From positions 62,001 to 126,000 of the forward strand of contig NZ_OU957226.1 in the NCBI RefSeq assembly GCF_918731615.1: 64,000 nt of DNA, written 5' to 3'. The notes under the pieces are model-generated. The model ran no database searches, was not told the DNA's origin, and worked only from the letters and a program-made list of their open reading frames with translations. Below, piece after piece: positions 1 through 8,288 of this stretch. The position numbers and the translations under genes were made by a program. Source of the DNA: Flavobacterium sp. CECT 9288 (GTDB lineage: Bacteria > Bacteroidota > Bacteroidia > Flavobacteriales > Flavobacteriaceae). Within the stretch, counting starts at the first letter, position 1. Every line of letters starts with the position of its first letter.

Positions 1-1
1 T

Positions 2-595
2 TTTGTAGGGATTACACCTCCGGGCTTAATCAATATGACTGCCGCCAAAGTCAATATCAAGGAAGGGAAAAGTAGTGCCTACTGGTTTGTACTAGGCGCT
101 GTAATTGTGATCTTTTTTCAGGCGGCCTTGGCACTTTTTTTCGCCCAATTTATCAAAGAACGTCCAGATGTTATAGTGCTCTTGCGTGAAATAGGTTTTG
201 GAATATTTGCTTTACTCACCATTTATTTTTTGTTTTTAGCCAAAAAACCGGTTAAGAAAAAAGACAAAATCAAGAAACGAAGTACGTCCACACGTTTTTT
301 CTTAGGCATGCTACTGTCTGCACTTAATTTTTTCCCTATTCCGTATTATGTTTTTGTAGGGGTTACACTTGCTTCCTACAACTTATTTTATTTTGATACT
401 ACCCATGTCTTTATTTTTGTTTCTGGGGTAGTGTTAGGATCTTTTTTAGTCTTTTATTGTTACATCACTTTTTTTCAAAAAATTCAAGATAAGACAGATT
501 ATCTCATGCGCAACATGAATACCATAATTGGCAGTATTACAGGTTTGATATCTCTTTTCACCTTAGTAAATATTGTTCGATACTATTGGGGATAA
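2..595 (+). CDS. LysE-family exporter, 5' end outside the window
   Basis: This is an integral membrane protein of the LysE/RhtB amino-acid exporter type. The reading frame is already open at the left edge and reads FVGITPPGLINMTAAK, which contains the Pro-Gly-x-x-N-x-T loop that follows the first helix of LysE proteins. The methionine at 35 is therefore internal and the true start lies upstream. Counted from that methionine, hydrophobic segments occur at about residues 15-40, 46-69, 88-116, 124-148 and 161-184. The transported substrate cannot be told from the sequence. The next gene starts 31 nt downstream on the same strand. Confidence 0.8.
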   Translation, partial: FVGITPPGLINMTAAKVNIKEGKSSAYWFVLGAVIVIFFQAALALFFAQFIKERPDVIVLLREIGFGIFALLTIYFLFLAKKPVKKKDKIKKRSTSTRFFLGMLLSALNFFPIPYYVFVGVTLASYNLFYFDTTHVFIFVSGVVLGSFLVFYCYITFFQKIQDKTDYLMRNMNTIIGSITGLISLFTLVNIVRYYWG

Positions 596-626
596 TTCTT
601 GTAACTCATTGTAGAACTCCACAATC

Positions 627-956
627 ATGACTGATACTAATTTCTTTGAACGTGTTTATGATATCGTAAGGCAAATACCTCATGGTAAAGTAACTTCATA
701 CGGCGCTATTGCAAAAGCGCTAGGAGCAGCGCGATCAGCCAGAATGGTGGGTTGGGCCATGAATGCATCACACACTCTTGAGGATGTTCCTGCACACAGA
801 GTTGTTAATAGAAATGGTTTGCTTACTGGCAAAATGCACTTTGATGGCACCAATTTAATGCAACAACTTCTAGAAAACGAGGGAATTGTAGTGCTAGACA
901 ACCAAATTGTTGATTTTAAGAAACATTTTTGGCAGCCCGAAACCGCCGTTGAGTAA
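627..956 (+). CDS. Alkyltransferase-like (ATL) DNA-damage recognition protein
   Basis: The protein belongs to the DNA-binding domain of O6-alkylguanine-DNA alkyltransferases (MGMT family). At 109 residues it has only that domain. The family active-site motif PCHRV appears here as PAHRV (residues 55-59), so the alkyl-acceptor cysteine is replaced by alanine. ATL proteins lacking this cysteine bind O6-alkylguanine and hand the lesion to nucleotide excision repair instead of repairing it directly. The helix-turn-helix and finger region RSARMVGWAM is preserved. E. coli YbaZ and fission yeast Atl1 carry Trp at this position, so Ala is a less usual substitution. Function is inferred from the family. 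Confidence 0.85.
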   Translation: MTDTNFFERVYDIVRQIPHGKVTSYGAIAKALGAARSARMVGWAMNASHTLEDVPAHRVVNRNGLLTGKMHFDGTNLMQQLLENEGIVVLDNQIVDFKKHFWQPETAVE

Positions 957-1046
957 CAATTTTAAGCTGAAAATCAGTTATAATTCCTACTGATTGATAA
1001 ATCAATAAATGCAATGTAAATCCTTTAAAATATTAACTTTTCATCC

Positions 1047-1054
1047 TATCTTTG
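1047..1054 (+). promoter_or_regulatory. Candidate -7 box of the Mrp gene promoter
   Basis: TATCTTTG matches the Bacteroidota -7 consensus TAnnTTTG. It lies about 70 bp upstream of the Mrp/ApbC start. A T-rich patch about 20 bp further upstream could act as the -33 element. Confidence 0.5.
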
Positions 1055-1124
1055 TAATCTGAAATGAGTTTAAATAAACATAATGTAGCATTCTAAAAAT
1101 ACTATTAGAATAAATAAACACACC

Positions 1125-2252
1125 ATGAAACTAGATAGAAAAGAAATACTTAAAGCCCTAGAAACAATTACAATTGCTGGTGAAGGAAAGAATATGGTAG
1201 AGAGCGGTGCAATTACAAACGTAATCACTTTTGGAGATGAGGTAGTTGTTGATTTAGTATTGCATACACCAGCGATGCACATCAAGAAACGCGCTGAAGA
1301 TGATATCAAAAAAACGATCCTTGAATTGGTTTCGGCTGAAGCCAAAATTAAAATCAATACGAAAGTTGAAGTAGCTGATAAGCCAGAAATTAAAGGAAAA
1401 TCAATACCAGGAATCAAAAATATTATAGCCGTAGCCTCTGGAAAAGGAGGAGTAGGTAAATCAACAGTTACAGCAAACCTAGCTGTAACATTAGCAAAAA
1501 TGGGTTTTTCAGTAGGGATTTTAGATGCTGATATTTACGGACCATCTATGCCTATTATGTTTGATGTTGAAAATGAAAAACCAATATCAGTTACTGTTGA
1601 TGGAAGGTCTAAAATGAAACCAGTAGAAAGTTATGAAGTTAAAATTCTATCTATTGGGTTTTTTACAGCACCAAGTCAAGCCGTAATCTGGAGAGGACCA
1701 ATGGCTTCCAAAGCATTGAACCAAATGATTTTTGATGCTGATTGGGGAGAACTTGATTTTATGCTTATTGATTTGCCTCCAGGAACAGGAGATATTCACT
1801 TGTCTATTGTACAATCATTGCCTATTACCGGTGCCGTTGTAGTAAGTACACCACAAGCGGTTGCTTTGGCTGATGCCAAAAAAGGTGTATCCATGTTCTT
1901 GTCTGAAGCTATCAACGTTCCTGTTTTAGGAATTATTGAAAACATGGCGTATTTCACACCCGAAGAGTTACCAGAAAACAAATACTACATCTTTGGTCAA
2001 GAAGGAGCCAAGAATCTTTCAGAGGATTTAGGCGTACCTTTCTTGGGGGAAATTCCAATTGTACAATCTATTCGCGAAGCTGGAGATTACGGTCGTCCTG
2101 CAGCCATGCAAATGGCCTCAGTAGTAGAACATATTTTTGATGAGGTAACCCGCAATGTAGTGCGTGAGGTAGTAGCTCGTAACGAAAGTTTACCAGCCAC
2201 CGAAGCAGTAAAAATAACAACAATGGCCGGTTGCTCAGCGGTAAAAAAATAA
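1125..2252 (+). CDS. apbC: Mrp/ApbC-family iron-sulfur cluster carrier ATPase
   Basis: This cytosolic P-loop ATPase of the Mrp/NBP35 family is thought to carry Fe-S clusters to apoproteins. Residues 1-90 form an MIP18-like (DUF59) domain. A deviant Walker A, GKGGVGKST, lies at 106-114, and the downstream DADIYGPSMP and DLPPGTGD motifs are typical. The C-P-x-C pair found in many Mrp proteins after ENM is absent: the stretch reads MAYFTPEELPENK, and only one Cys remains near the C-terminus. Downstream NifU-domain and 2Fe-2S ferredoxin genes on the same strand support a role in Fe-S metabolism. A good -7 box precedes the gene. Confidence 0.92.
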   Translation: MKLDRKEILKALETITIAGEGKNMVESGAITNVITFGDEVVVDLVLHTPAMHIKKRAEDDIKKTILELVSAEAKIKINTKVEVADKPEIKGKSIPGIKNIIAVASGKGGVGKSTVTANLAVTLAKMGFSVGILDADIYGPSMPIMFDVENEKPISVTVDGRSKMKPVESYEVKILSIGFFTAPSQAVIWRGPMASKALNQMIFDADWGELDFMLIDLPPGTGDIHLSIVQSLPITGAVVVSTPQAVALADAKKGVSMFLSEAINVPVLGIIENMAYFTPEELPENKYYIFGQEGAKNLSEDLGVPFLGEIPIVQSIREAGDYGRPAAMQMASVVEHIFDEVTRNVVREVVARNESLPATEAVKITTMAGCSAVKK

Positions 2253-2321
2253 TATTAGAATTTTTTGAAAATGATTTATAATCTTTCAATTTTCTAATCT
2301 TTCACTCTTTAAATAAAGAAA

Positions 2322-2561
2322 ATGACAACAGAAGAATTAACAATAGAAGTTCAAAAAGCACTCGAAGAAATAAGACCTTTCTTGAATTCAGATGGGGGCG
2401 ATATTACACTTATCTCCATTGAAGATGACAAGCATGTAAAGGTTCGTCTTGAAGGAGCTTGCACCAGTTGTAGCGTAAACCAAATGACGCTGCGAGCAGG
2501 TGTTGAAACAACCATCAAAAAATTTGCTCCTCAAATAGAAACTGTTGTCAATATTTTATAA
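2322..2561 (+). CDS. NifU C-terminal-domain scaffold protein
   Basis: This 79-residue protein is a stand-alone NifU C-terminal (Nfu) domain. It has the CTSC motif at residues 47-50, which binds a labile Fe-S cluster for transfer. The N-terminal part (RPFLNSDGGDI) is typical of the family. It follows the Mrp gene by 69 nt and precedes a ferredoxin gene, so the three may cooperate in Fe-S assembly or delivery. The short length is normal for the single-domain form. The E. coli nfuA name is not used because that protein has an additional N-terminal domain. Confidence 0.92.
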   Translation: MTTEELTIEVQKALEEIRPFLNSDGGDITLISIEDDKHVKVRLEGACTSCSVNQMTLRAGVETTIKKFAPQIETVVNIL

Positions 2562-2570
2562 CATCAGTAT

Positions 2571-2690
2571 GGCGTGACCCTTTTATTAAAATAGGCTACA
2601 AGTAGTACAACTGAGAAGCCTATTTTAATAAAACGGTCAGGCTATCCGCTCCGCTTTGGCGGATTGCTTCTATCCTTCACGCGGGCGCAA
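2571..2690. repeat. Structured intergenic palindromic element
   Basis: A 17-bp perfect inverted repeat (2581-2597 with 2617-2633) forms a long hairpin. GACC at 2576-2579 pairs with GGTC at 2635-2638 across a C/C mismatch. ATCCGC at 2644-2649 pairs with GCGGAT at 2659-2664, and GCGTG at 2572-2576 can close the whole element with CACGC at 2678-2682. The tail is much richer in GC than its surroundings. From memory, elements of the form GGCGTgACCC...GGTCaGGCTATCCGC...CTTCACGCGGG recur between genes in flavobacterial genomes. It could also end transcription after the NifU gene. Function is unknown. Confidence 0.6.
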
Positions 2691-2726
2691 CTAACTACAT
2701 AATCGTAACACACACAATAGAATAGC

Positions 2727-3044
2727 ATGGATGTATTAATCAAAATAAAAGATAGAGAAGGAGTAGTGCATGAATTACAAGCTCCTACAGATATGGCAAT
2801 GAATATAATGGAGCTTTGTAAAGCTTATGAACTTCCTGTAGAAGGAACTTGTGGCGGTATGGCCATGTGTGCTTCTTGCCAATGCTATGTTTTAAATGAT
2901 GTTGCCCTGCCAGAAATGGGTGATGATGAAGAGGCCATGTTATCTGAAGCTTTTTATGTTAAATCAAACAGCCGTTTGGGATGCCAAATCCCAATTACAG
3001 AAGAGTTAGAAGGATTAGAATTAGAATTAGCTCCTGAAAATTAA
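2727..3044 (+). CDS. 2Fe-2S ferredoxin, adrenodoxin type
   Basis: This is a soluble electron carrier of 105 residues. Four cysteines at 42, 48, 51 and 86 give the C-x5-C-x2-C-x34-C spacing of adrenodoxin/Isc-type ferredoxins, within GTCGGMAMCASC and SRLGCQIP. Acidic patches are typical of proteins that dock with redox partners. Its position after Mrp and NifU genes suggests electron supply for Fe-S cluster assembly. Partner enzymes cannot be named from this window. A clear terminator follows. Confidence 0.93.
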   Translation: MDVLIKIKDREGVVHELQAPTDMAMNIMELCKAYELPVEGTCGGMAMCASCQCYVLNDVALPEMGDDEEAMLSEAFYVKSNSRLGCQIPITEELEGLELELAPEN

Positions 3045-3066
3045 GCAAAAGTTACCACTAACATAC

Positions 3067-3103
3067 AACCTCAAATAATGAAAATTATTTGAGGTTTTTT
3101 TTT
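3067..3103 (+). terminator. Rho-independent terminator after the ferredoxin gene
   Basis: A 13-bp perfect stem (3067-3079 with 3084-3096) with a 4-nt loop is followed by an uninterrupted T-run. It separates the Fe-S genes from the polyamine operon. Confidence 0.9.
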
Positions 3104-3167
3104 ATTCAAAATAAAAGAGATATATTCGTACAGTAAAAATCACATTTCAAATTTTCATTACGAATAC

Positions 3168-3530
3168 ATGGACCTTACGACCTATTCCCCTGGATTGCAT
3201 AAACTAGTTACCTTGCAAGTTCAGGACTCTCAAAAATTAACGGATAGTGCCGGTTTCACTAAGGTTACAGAAGAAATTCTGACTCAATTTTCGCTAGAAA
3301 AAGTAGGTGTCGTAGTTCATGATTTCGAAAATAGAAGTTTCACCATTTCATTTTGCCTCAAAGAATCCCACATTTGTATTCACACTTGGCCTGAGTACAA
3401 CCAGCTGACTTTAGATGTCTATTTGTGCAATTATTTACAAGACAATTCACAAAAAGTAAAAGATGTAATGGCTGCCTATGTTTCTTATTTTGATGGGGTG
3501 CTTATAAAAGATTTCGAAATTAACAGATAA
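3168..3530 (+). CDS. speH: S-adenosylmethionine decarboxylase, SpeH type (proenzyme)
   Basis: This enzyme makes decarboxylated AdoMet, the aminopropyl donor for polyamine synthesis. It is a self-cleaving pyruvoyl enzyme. The cleavage pair Glu66-Ser67 lies in KESHICIHTWPEY, with His72 and Cys87 (DVYLCN). These have the same spacing (S, +5 H, +20 C) as the catalytic residues of the Thermotoga enzyme. The length of 120 residues is normal for the class 1B family. It is the first gene of a tight run ending at 9285 that includes an aminopropyltransferase gene. A near-consensus -7 box (TATATTCG) lies about 45 bp upstream. Confidence 0.93.
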   Translation: MDLTTYSPGLHKLVTLQVQDSQKLTDSAGFTKVTEEILTQFSLEKVGVVVHDFENRSFTISFCLKESHICIHTWPEYNQLTLDVYLCNYLQDNSQKVKDVMAAYVSYFDGVLIKDFEINR

Positions 3531-3535
3531 TACGC

Positions 3536-4750
3536 ATGGAAGTTACCTGTACAAATTGCAATCATACCACACAATTAGATCTAAACTTTGATGTAAAAAT
3601 CTATGCGTGTACCAATTGCGTTTATGTTTATCAAGAACGAGATGGTTTACTATTTAAAGATCAATTAAGACCATTTACATTTTCAGATCAATTACTAGTG
3701 GGTCAAGTAGGTTTTTTTAACAATACCGATTATACCATTACGGGGATTTTGGTCAAAGAAAATGAAGGATTTGAATGGACGGAATACATCCTGCAAGGCA
3801 AAGAAAATTTTTTATATCTATCCGAAGCCGATGGGCACTGGATTATTCTTGAAGAAATAGAATTTGCTTCAAAAGTAGGGAATCATCCATTAACGGTTGA
3901 TTATGAAGAACTAACTTTTGACAGATACGATTATTTCTATCCCAAATTAATAGCAGCTCGCGGTTTTTTTGACTTTGATATTTTTGAGAAAGCAGAGCTC
4001 ATTGAGTATATAAATCCGCCTCAAGTACTTTCTTTTGAACGAAATGGAAGCGAACAAAATGCTTTTTTGGGGAAACACATTTCTAAAGCAGCTGTAAAAA
4101 AAGCCTTCAATGCTTCTTATTTACCCACTAAAGTTGGTGTAGGAATGGTGCAGCCTTTTCTGTTTAACTTGCGTAATTTAGCCATTACTTTATGTTGTGT
4201 TTTGGCATTAATTTTAGTGTCTAACTGGTATTTAAACAAAGATCGTGTTCGAACAGAAGTCCTGGATACCCAATTAGCGTTGGCTAACTTTACTAATAAA
4301 GATTTTGTAAGTCCTAGTTTTACACTCACCGGTAGCGCTGCACCATTAAAAGTACAGTTGTATGCACCCGTGAGCAATTCATGGGTCAATGTTCAAGTGG
4401 CGCTGATCAACGAAAAAACAGGTGAAGAAGTTTATGCTAGTAAAGATATTGAGCATTATTCAGGCTACACAGATGGTGAGTCATGGACCGAAGGTTCAAA
4501 CTCGGAGGAGTTTAATTTATGTGGTGTCCCAGCGGGTACCTATCATTTAAACATCACCCCAATGAAAGCACCAGAGGATGTGACCAGTGATTTTATGAAT
4601 GTAAAAGTGGTATGGAGCGAGCCTTCATCCAGAAATATTTGGCTCATTTTAATAATCATGGTTGTTTTTGTACTGGTCTTGTATTATGTAGAGAAAAATT
4701 TCGAAGCTAAAAGATGGGGAGAAACTAACGAGTCTTTTTTTAATTCTTAA
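3536..4750 (+). CDS. DUF4178 membrane protein with zinc-ribbon-like N-terminus
   Basis: This is a 404-residue protein. Cys5-x2-Cys8 and Cys25-x2-Cys28 form a probable zinc ribbon. DUF4178-type sequence follows over about residues 50-170. There is a membrane helix at about 215-233, an extracytoplasmic or lumenal domain at about 240-366, and a second helix at about 368-385. The biochemical role of DUF4178 is unknown. It starts 5 nt after the decarboxylase gene and ends 2 nt before the next gene, so it is very likely co-translated with polyamine genes. DUF4178, DUF350 and aminopropyltransferase genes are, as far as I recall, neighbours in other bacteria. Confidence 0.8.
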   Translation: MEVTCTNCNHTTQLDLNFDVKIYACTNCVYVYQERDGLLFKDQLRPFTFSDQLLVGQVGFFNNTDYTITGILVKENEGFEWTEYILQGKENFLYLSEADGHWIILEEIEFASKVGNHPLTVDYEELTFDRYDYFYPKLIAARGFFDFDIFEKAELIEYINPPQVLSFERNGSEQNAFLGKHISKAAVKKAFNASYLPTKVGVGMVQPFLFNLRNLAITLCCVLALILVSNWYLNKDRVRTEVLDTQLALANFTNKDFVSPSFTLTGSAAPLKVQLYAPVSNSWVNVQVALINEKTGEEVYASKDIEHYSGYTDGESWTEGSNSEEFNLCGVPAGTYHLNITPMKAPEDVTSDFMNVKVVWSEPSSRNIWLILIIMVVFVLVLYYVEKNFEAKRWGETNESFFNS

Positions 4751-4752
4751 GT

Positions 4753-4938
4753 ATGGATAAGATTTTAGATTTTATGCGCAGTAATGCTCTTTCACTTGTA
4801 ATAGGAGCACTTTTTTATGCATTGTTTTTATATTACAACACCTCTGGAAGTCAGTTGTGTGATTGCGAATCTACCGAAAATTATAGACCTTCCTCTTCAA
4901 ATTCACGCGGTGCAGTAAACCGTTTTTATCATAAATAA
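4753..4938 (+). CDS. Small single-span membrane protein, unknown function
   Basis: This 61-residue protein has one hydrophobic helix at about residues 12-29, then a short tail with a CDC motif and a Ser/Arg-rich C-terminus. It sits 2 nt after the DUF4178 gene and 21 nt before the DUF350 gene, and this tight packing supports it being a real gene. I do not recognise a family. It may be an accessory subunit of the membrane complex encoded by its neighbours. Confidence 0.6.
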   Translation: MDKILDFMRSNALSLVIGALFYALFLYYNTSGSQLCDCESTENYRPSSSNSRGAVNRFYHK

Positions 4939-4959
4939 ATTAATTTTAAACTATCAAAT

Positions 4960-5175
4960 ATGGATTTTATCGCTTCAAAACCTATTTTAAACTCGCTTGT
5001 TTTTTCACTTTTAGGAATTATCATTTTGCTGATAGCGTACTTTATTATTGAAAAACTAACTCCCGAGAATACTTGGAAACAAATTACAGAAAAAAATAAT
5101 ACCGCTGTAGCTATTGTTTTTGGTGCACTTATTATTGGTTTTTCAATGATTATTAGTGCCGCAATACATGGGTAA
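4960..5175 (+). CDS. DUF350 small membrane protein (YjfL-like, half length)
   Basis: This 71-residue protein has two membrane helices at about residues 10-30 and 47-67. The pattern AVAIVFGALIIGFSMIISAAI is characteristic of DUF350. E. coli YjfL has two such units, so this is a single-unit version that probably works as an oligomer. It overlaps the start of the aminopropyltransferase gene by 8 nt (ATGGGTAA), which suggests translational coupling. DUF350 genes occur beside polyamine-type and ATP-grasp ligase genes in several phyla, and their molecular role is unknown. Confidence 0.8.
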   Translation: MDFIASKPILNSLVFSLLGIIILLIAYFIIEKLTPENTWKQITEKNNTAVAIVFGALIIGFSMIISAAIHG

Positions 5176-6685
5176 AAAATTTTTAAAGTTTGAATACCTA
5201 CTTCTTTTTGCTGTTTTTACAATTGCAACCTGTGGTTTGGTATATGAACTAGTCGCAGGAACGCTTGCCAGTTATTTATTAGGCGATTCAGTGAAACAGT
5301 TTTCGTTTATCATAGGGGTCTATCTTTTCTCCATGGGAGTAGGTTCTTATTTTTCTAAATTCCTAACTAAGAACATGCTCAACACCTTTGTTGAAATTGA
5401 AATCTTGGTTGGACTTATTGGTGGTTTAAGTTCAGTGGTGCTGTTCTTACTGTTTGAGAGCGTGTACTCTTTTCAATTTATTTTATACCTTTTGGTGTTT
5501 GTAACAGGCTGTCTTGTAGGACTTGAAATCCCATTGTTGATGAACATTTTAAAAGACAAAGTACAGTTTAGAGACTTGGTTTCTAATGTGTTTACTTTTG
5601 ATTATATCGGTGCATTATTGGCATCCATATTATTTCCGTTAGTGTTGGTTCCTAAACTCGGAATCATGGGAACTTCCTTGTTTTTTGGGATGATCAACGT
5701 GAGTATTGCCATTGCCTTGTGCTTTCTTTTAAAAGCCGAATTGAAGAGCGTATATCTATTAAGAACCAAGGCCATTGGAGCTTTCTTAATCTTGTTTGTA
5801 GTGTACTTGTTTTCAAATTCTATTTTGTCATATTCTGAGGGTAAACTGTATGGGGAAAATATTATTTACTCAAATGCAACTCCCTACCAGCGCATTGTGC
5901 TTACTCATAACAAGAGTGATTACCGCTTGTACTTGAATAATAATTTGCAATTCAGCTCAACAGATGAATACAGATATCATGAAGCACTGGTGCATCCTGC
6001 TATGTCTATGGCTAAAAAAGTAGATAATGTTTTGGTTTTAGGCGGTGGAGACGGATTAGCCGTTCGAGAAATTTTGAAATACAAAGATGTAAAGCATGTT
6101 ACTCTTGTAGATCTTGATGAAGGAATGACCAAGATGTTTCAAACCAATTCTGTTTTAACTAAATTCAATGCAAATTCCTTGAATAATCCCAAAGTAGAAG
6201 TACTCAACAGAGATGCTTTTGTATGGGCTAAGAATACCAAAAAACAATATGATGTAGTGGTGGTGGACTTTCCAGATCCTTCAAATTACAGCTTAGGGAA
6301 GTTGTATTCTTGGAGTTTTTACAGCACCCTCAAACAAATTTTAACTCCTGATGCCGTGGTGGTAGTGCAAACAACCTCGCCGTATTTTGCTCCAAAATCG
6401 TTTTGGTGTATCAATAAAACCATGATGGAAGTTTTTCCTCAGGTGGATGCGTATCATGCCTATGTTCCCTCTTTTGGAGAATGGGGGTTTTCCATTGCTC
6501 TGAATGGGTTTCAAACTAATTTTAACAGGGTCAACAGACAAGTAGAAGGGTTGCGTTTTTACAATTATCAGTTTGATAAATTCAATTATTTTGCCAAAGA
6601 TATGATTTCAAAAGACATTGAAATCAATCGATTAGATAACCAAATTTTAGTGCGCTACTTTGATGAAGAATGGGGAAAATTATAA
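5168..6685 (+). CDS. Membrane-anchored polyamine aminopropyltransferase (spermidine synthase family)
   Basis: The enzyme transfers an aminopropyl group from decarboxylated AdoMet to an amine acceptor. The N-terminal 220 or so residues form about seven membrane helices. The C-terminal catalytic domain has the AdoMet-binding GGGDG motif at about 292-296, the acidic VDLDEGM loop, and the DFPDPSNYSLGKLYS segment. The open frame extends upstream to a GTG at 5156, but the ATG at 5168 overlaps the DUF350 stop and is preferred. Soluble SpeE lacks the membrane part, so the acceptor may be membrane-associated. Its partner decarboxylase is encoded at 3168. Confidence 0.9.
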   Translation: MGKKFLKFEYLLLFAVFTIATCGLVYELVAGTLASYLLGDSVKQFSFIIGVYLFSMGVGSYFSKFLTKNMLNTFVEIEILVGLIGGLSSVVLFLLFESVYSFQFILYLLVFVTGCLVGLEIPLLMNILKDKVQFRDLVSNVFTFDYIGALLASILFPLVLVPKLGIMGTSLFFGMINVSIAIALCFLLKAELKSVYLLRTKAIGAFLILFVVYLFSNSILSYSEGKLYGENIIYSNATPYQRIVLTHNKSDYRLYLNNNLQFSSTDEYRYHEALVHPAMSMAKKVDNVLVLGGGDGLAVREILKYKDVKHVTLVDLDEGMTKMFQTNSVLTKFNANSLNNPKVEVLNRDAFVWAKNTKKQYDVVVVDFPDPSNYSLGKLYSWSFYSTLKQILTPDAVVVVQTTSPYFAPKSFWCINKTMMEVFPQVDAYHAYVPSFGEWGFSIALNGFQTNFNRVNRQVEGLRFYNYQFDKFNYFAKDMISKDIEINRLDNQILVRYFDEEWGKL

Positions 6686-8288
6686 TACCTCGAGACGCTT
6701 TTTTGTAAAGACGGTTGGATTAGCTTTATTAGCAGTTCCGTTTTTGCAGGCTTGTCAAGAAAAGGTGATTCAGGTTCTTATTCGTTTGTCTGGCACCAAT
6801 CATATCTTGGGTCACCGATTGCGTACCAAAAACTTTCCAAAACCAACCAAGCAAATTCATATTCCCTATTTAATTGTGGGAGGCGGAATATCCGGGCTAA
6901 GTGCTGCTAGGCAATTTTCAAAAAAAGGAATTCATGATTTTTTAGTGGTGGAATTAGAAAACCATTTGGGAGGAAATTCATCAAGTGGAGAAAATAAGTA
7001 TTCTAAATATCCGCTAGGAGCGCACTACTTACCATTGCCTAATAAAGCCGATCAAGAACTGCTTGATTTTCTTGAGGAAGAAGCCATTATTCAAGGTTAT
7101 GACCATGAGGGTTTTCCAATATTTGATGCGCAACAACTCACATTTGCACCAGATGAAAGATTGTTTTATAGAAACAATTGGCAGGAAGGTTTGGTGCCAA
7201 AAACTGGAAACACGCCAGATGAAGATGCACAAATTCAAGATTTTTTCTTGAAGATGAGTACTTTTAGAACGGGTAAAGATAAAGATGGAGTGTATTATTT
7301 TGATATTCCGTTATCCAAGTCTTCTCAGGACTCATCCATACGAGCTTTAGACAAAATGACAATGCTGCAATGGTGCGCGCAAGATGGGTATACAGCGCAA
7401 CCACTCTTGAATTACATTGATTATTGCTGTAGAGATGATTTTGGTTTAGGGATCAAAGAAGTTTCGGCTTGGGCCGGTATACACTACTTTGCAGCTCGTA
7501 AGCAAGACACGGCTCCAGATGGAAATGATACCGTACTTACTTGGCCAGAAGGAAATGCGCGTTTAGCATCACATTTAAAAAAATATGCTCATTCTAAAAC
7601 ACTAACCAATCACATTGTATTTGATATAAAAATTGAAAATAAGAAAGTAATTGCTGCCACATATGATGCGCAAAATCAAACTTCACTTGAGATAATTGCC
7701 GATAAGGTTATTATGGCTACACCTCAGTTTGTCAATCAATACTTTTTTAAGGATCGAAAAAAAATCACTAAAGATTTTCATTACGCACCATGGTTTTTGG
7801 CAACTCTAGTAGTTTCAGAACTTCCAGATAATGGTAGTTTTCCTTTGTGTTGGGACAATGTAATTTATGGTTCAAAAGGGTTGGGGTATATCTACGACCA
7901 ACATCAAACTTTAGAGCAAATCCAACCCAAAAAAGTGATTACGTACTACTATAGTTTTTCAACGGTTGAGATCAAGGAAAATCGCAGACTTTTGTACTCC
8001 CAAAAAGAAAGCTATTGGAAACAAATAGTTCTTAACGATTTAAAAATGGCACATCCCACCATTGAAAGTTTTATAGAGGACATACACATTCATAGATTGG
8101 GACATGGAATGATTAGTCCTGTTCCGGATTTTATTTTTGGTCAAGCCAAAAAAGAAGCTTCAGCTAGCATTGATAATCGGATTTTATTTGCTCATTCTGA
8201 TTTGGCTGGAATTTCAATTTTTGAAGAAGCATTTCATCAAGGTATTAATATTGTTAACACAATTCTAGATGGAACAACCGTGGATTGA
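6663..8288 (+). CDS. Tat-exported FAD-dependent amine-oxidase-like lipoprotein
   Basis: The protein has a twin-arginine signal SRRFFVK (residues 10-16) followed by a hydrophobic stretch ending LQAC, so Cys31 is a probable lipidation site. A Rossmann FAD site, LIVGGGISGLSAA, begins at about residue 70, with the GGNSSSG motif typical of flavin amine oxidases at about 103. Tat export fits a protein that folds with its cofactor in the cytoplasm. The gene overlaps the aminopropyltransferase by 23 nt. I infer oxidation of a polyamine-like product outside the cytoplasm, but the substrate is unproven. An alternative TTG start lies one codon upstream. Confidence 0.82.
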   Translation: MKNGENYNTSRRFFVKTVGLALLAVPFLQACQEKVIQVLIRLSGTNHILGHRLRTKNFPKPTKQIHIPYLIVGGGISGLSAARQFSKKGIHDFLVVELENHLGGNSSSGENKYSKYPLGAHYLPLPNKADQELLDFLEEEAIIQGYDHEGFPIFDAQQLTFAPDERLFYRNNWQEGLVPKTGNTPDEDAQIQDFFLKMSTFRTGKDKDGVYYFDIPLSKSSQDSSIRALDKMTMLQWCAQDGYTAQPLLNYIDYCCRDDFGLGIKEVSAWAGIHYFAARKQDTAPDGNDTVLTWPEGNARLASHLKKYAHSKTLTNHIVFDIKIENKKVIAATYDAQNQTSLEIIADKVIMATPQFVNQYFFKDRKKITKDFHYAPWFLATLVVSELPDNGSFPLCWDNVIYGSKGLGYIYDQHQTLEQIQPKKVITYYYSFSTVEIKENRRLLYSQKESYWKQIVLNDLKMAHPTIESFIEDIHIHRLGHGMISPVPDFIFGQAKKEASASIDNRILFAHSDLAGISIFEEAFHQGINIVNTILDGTTVD

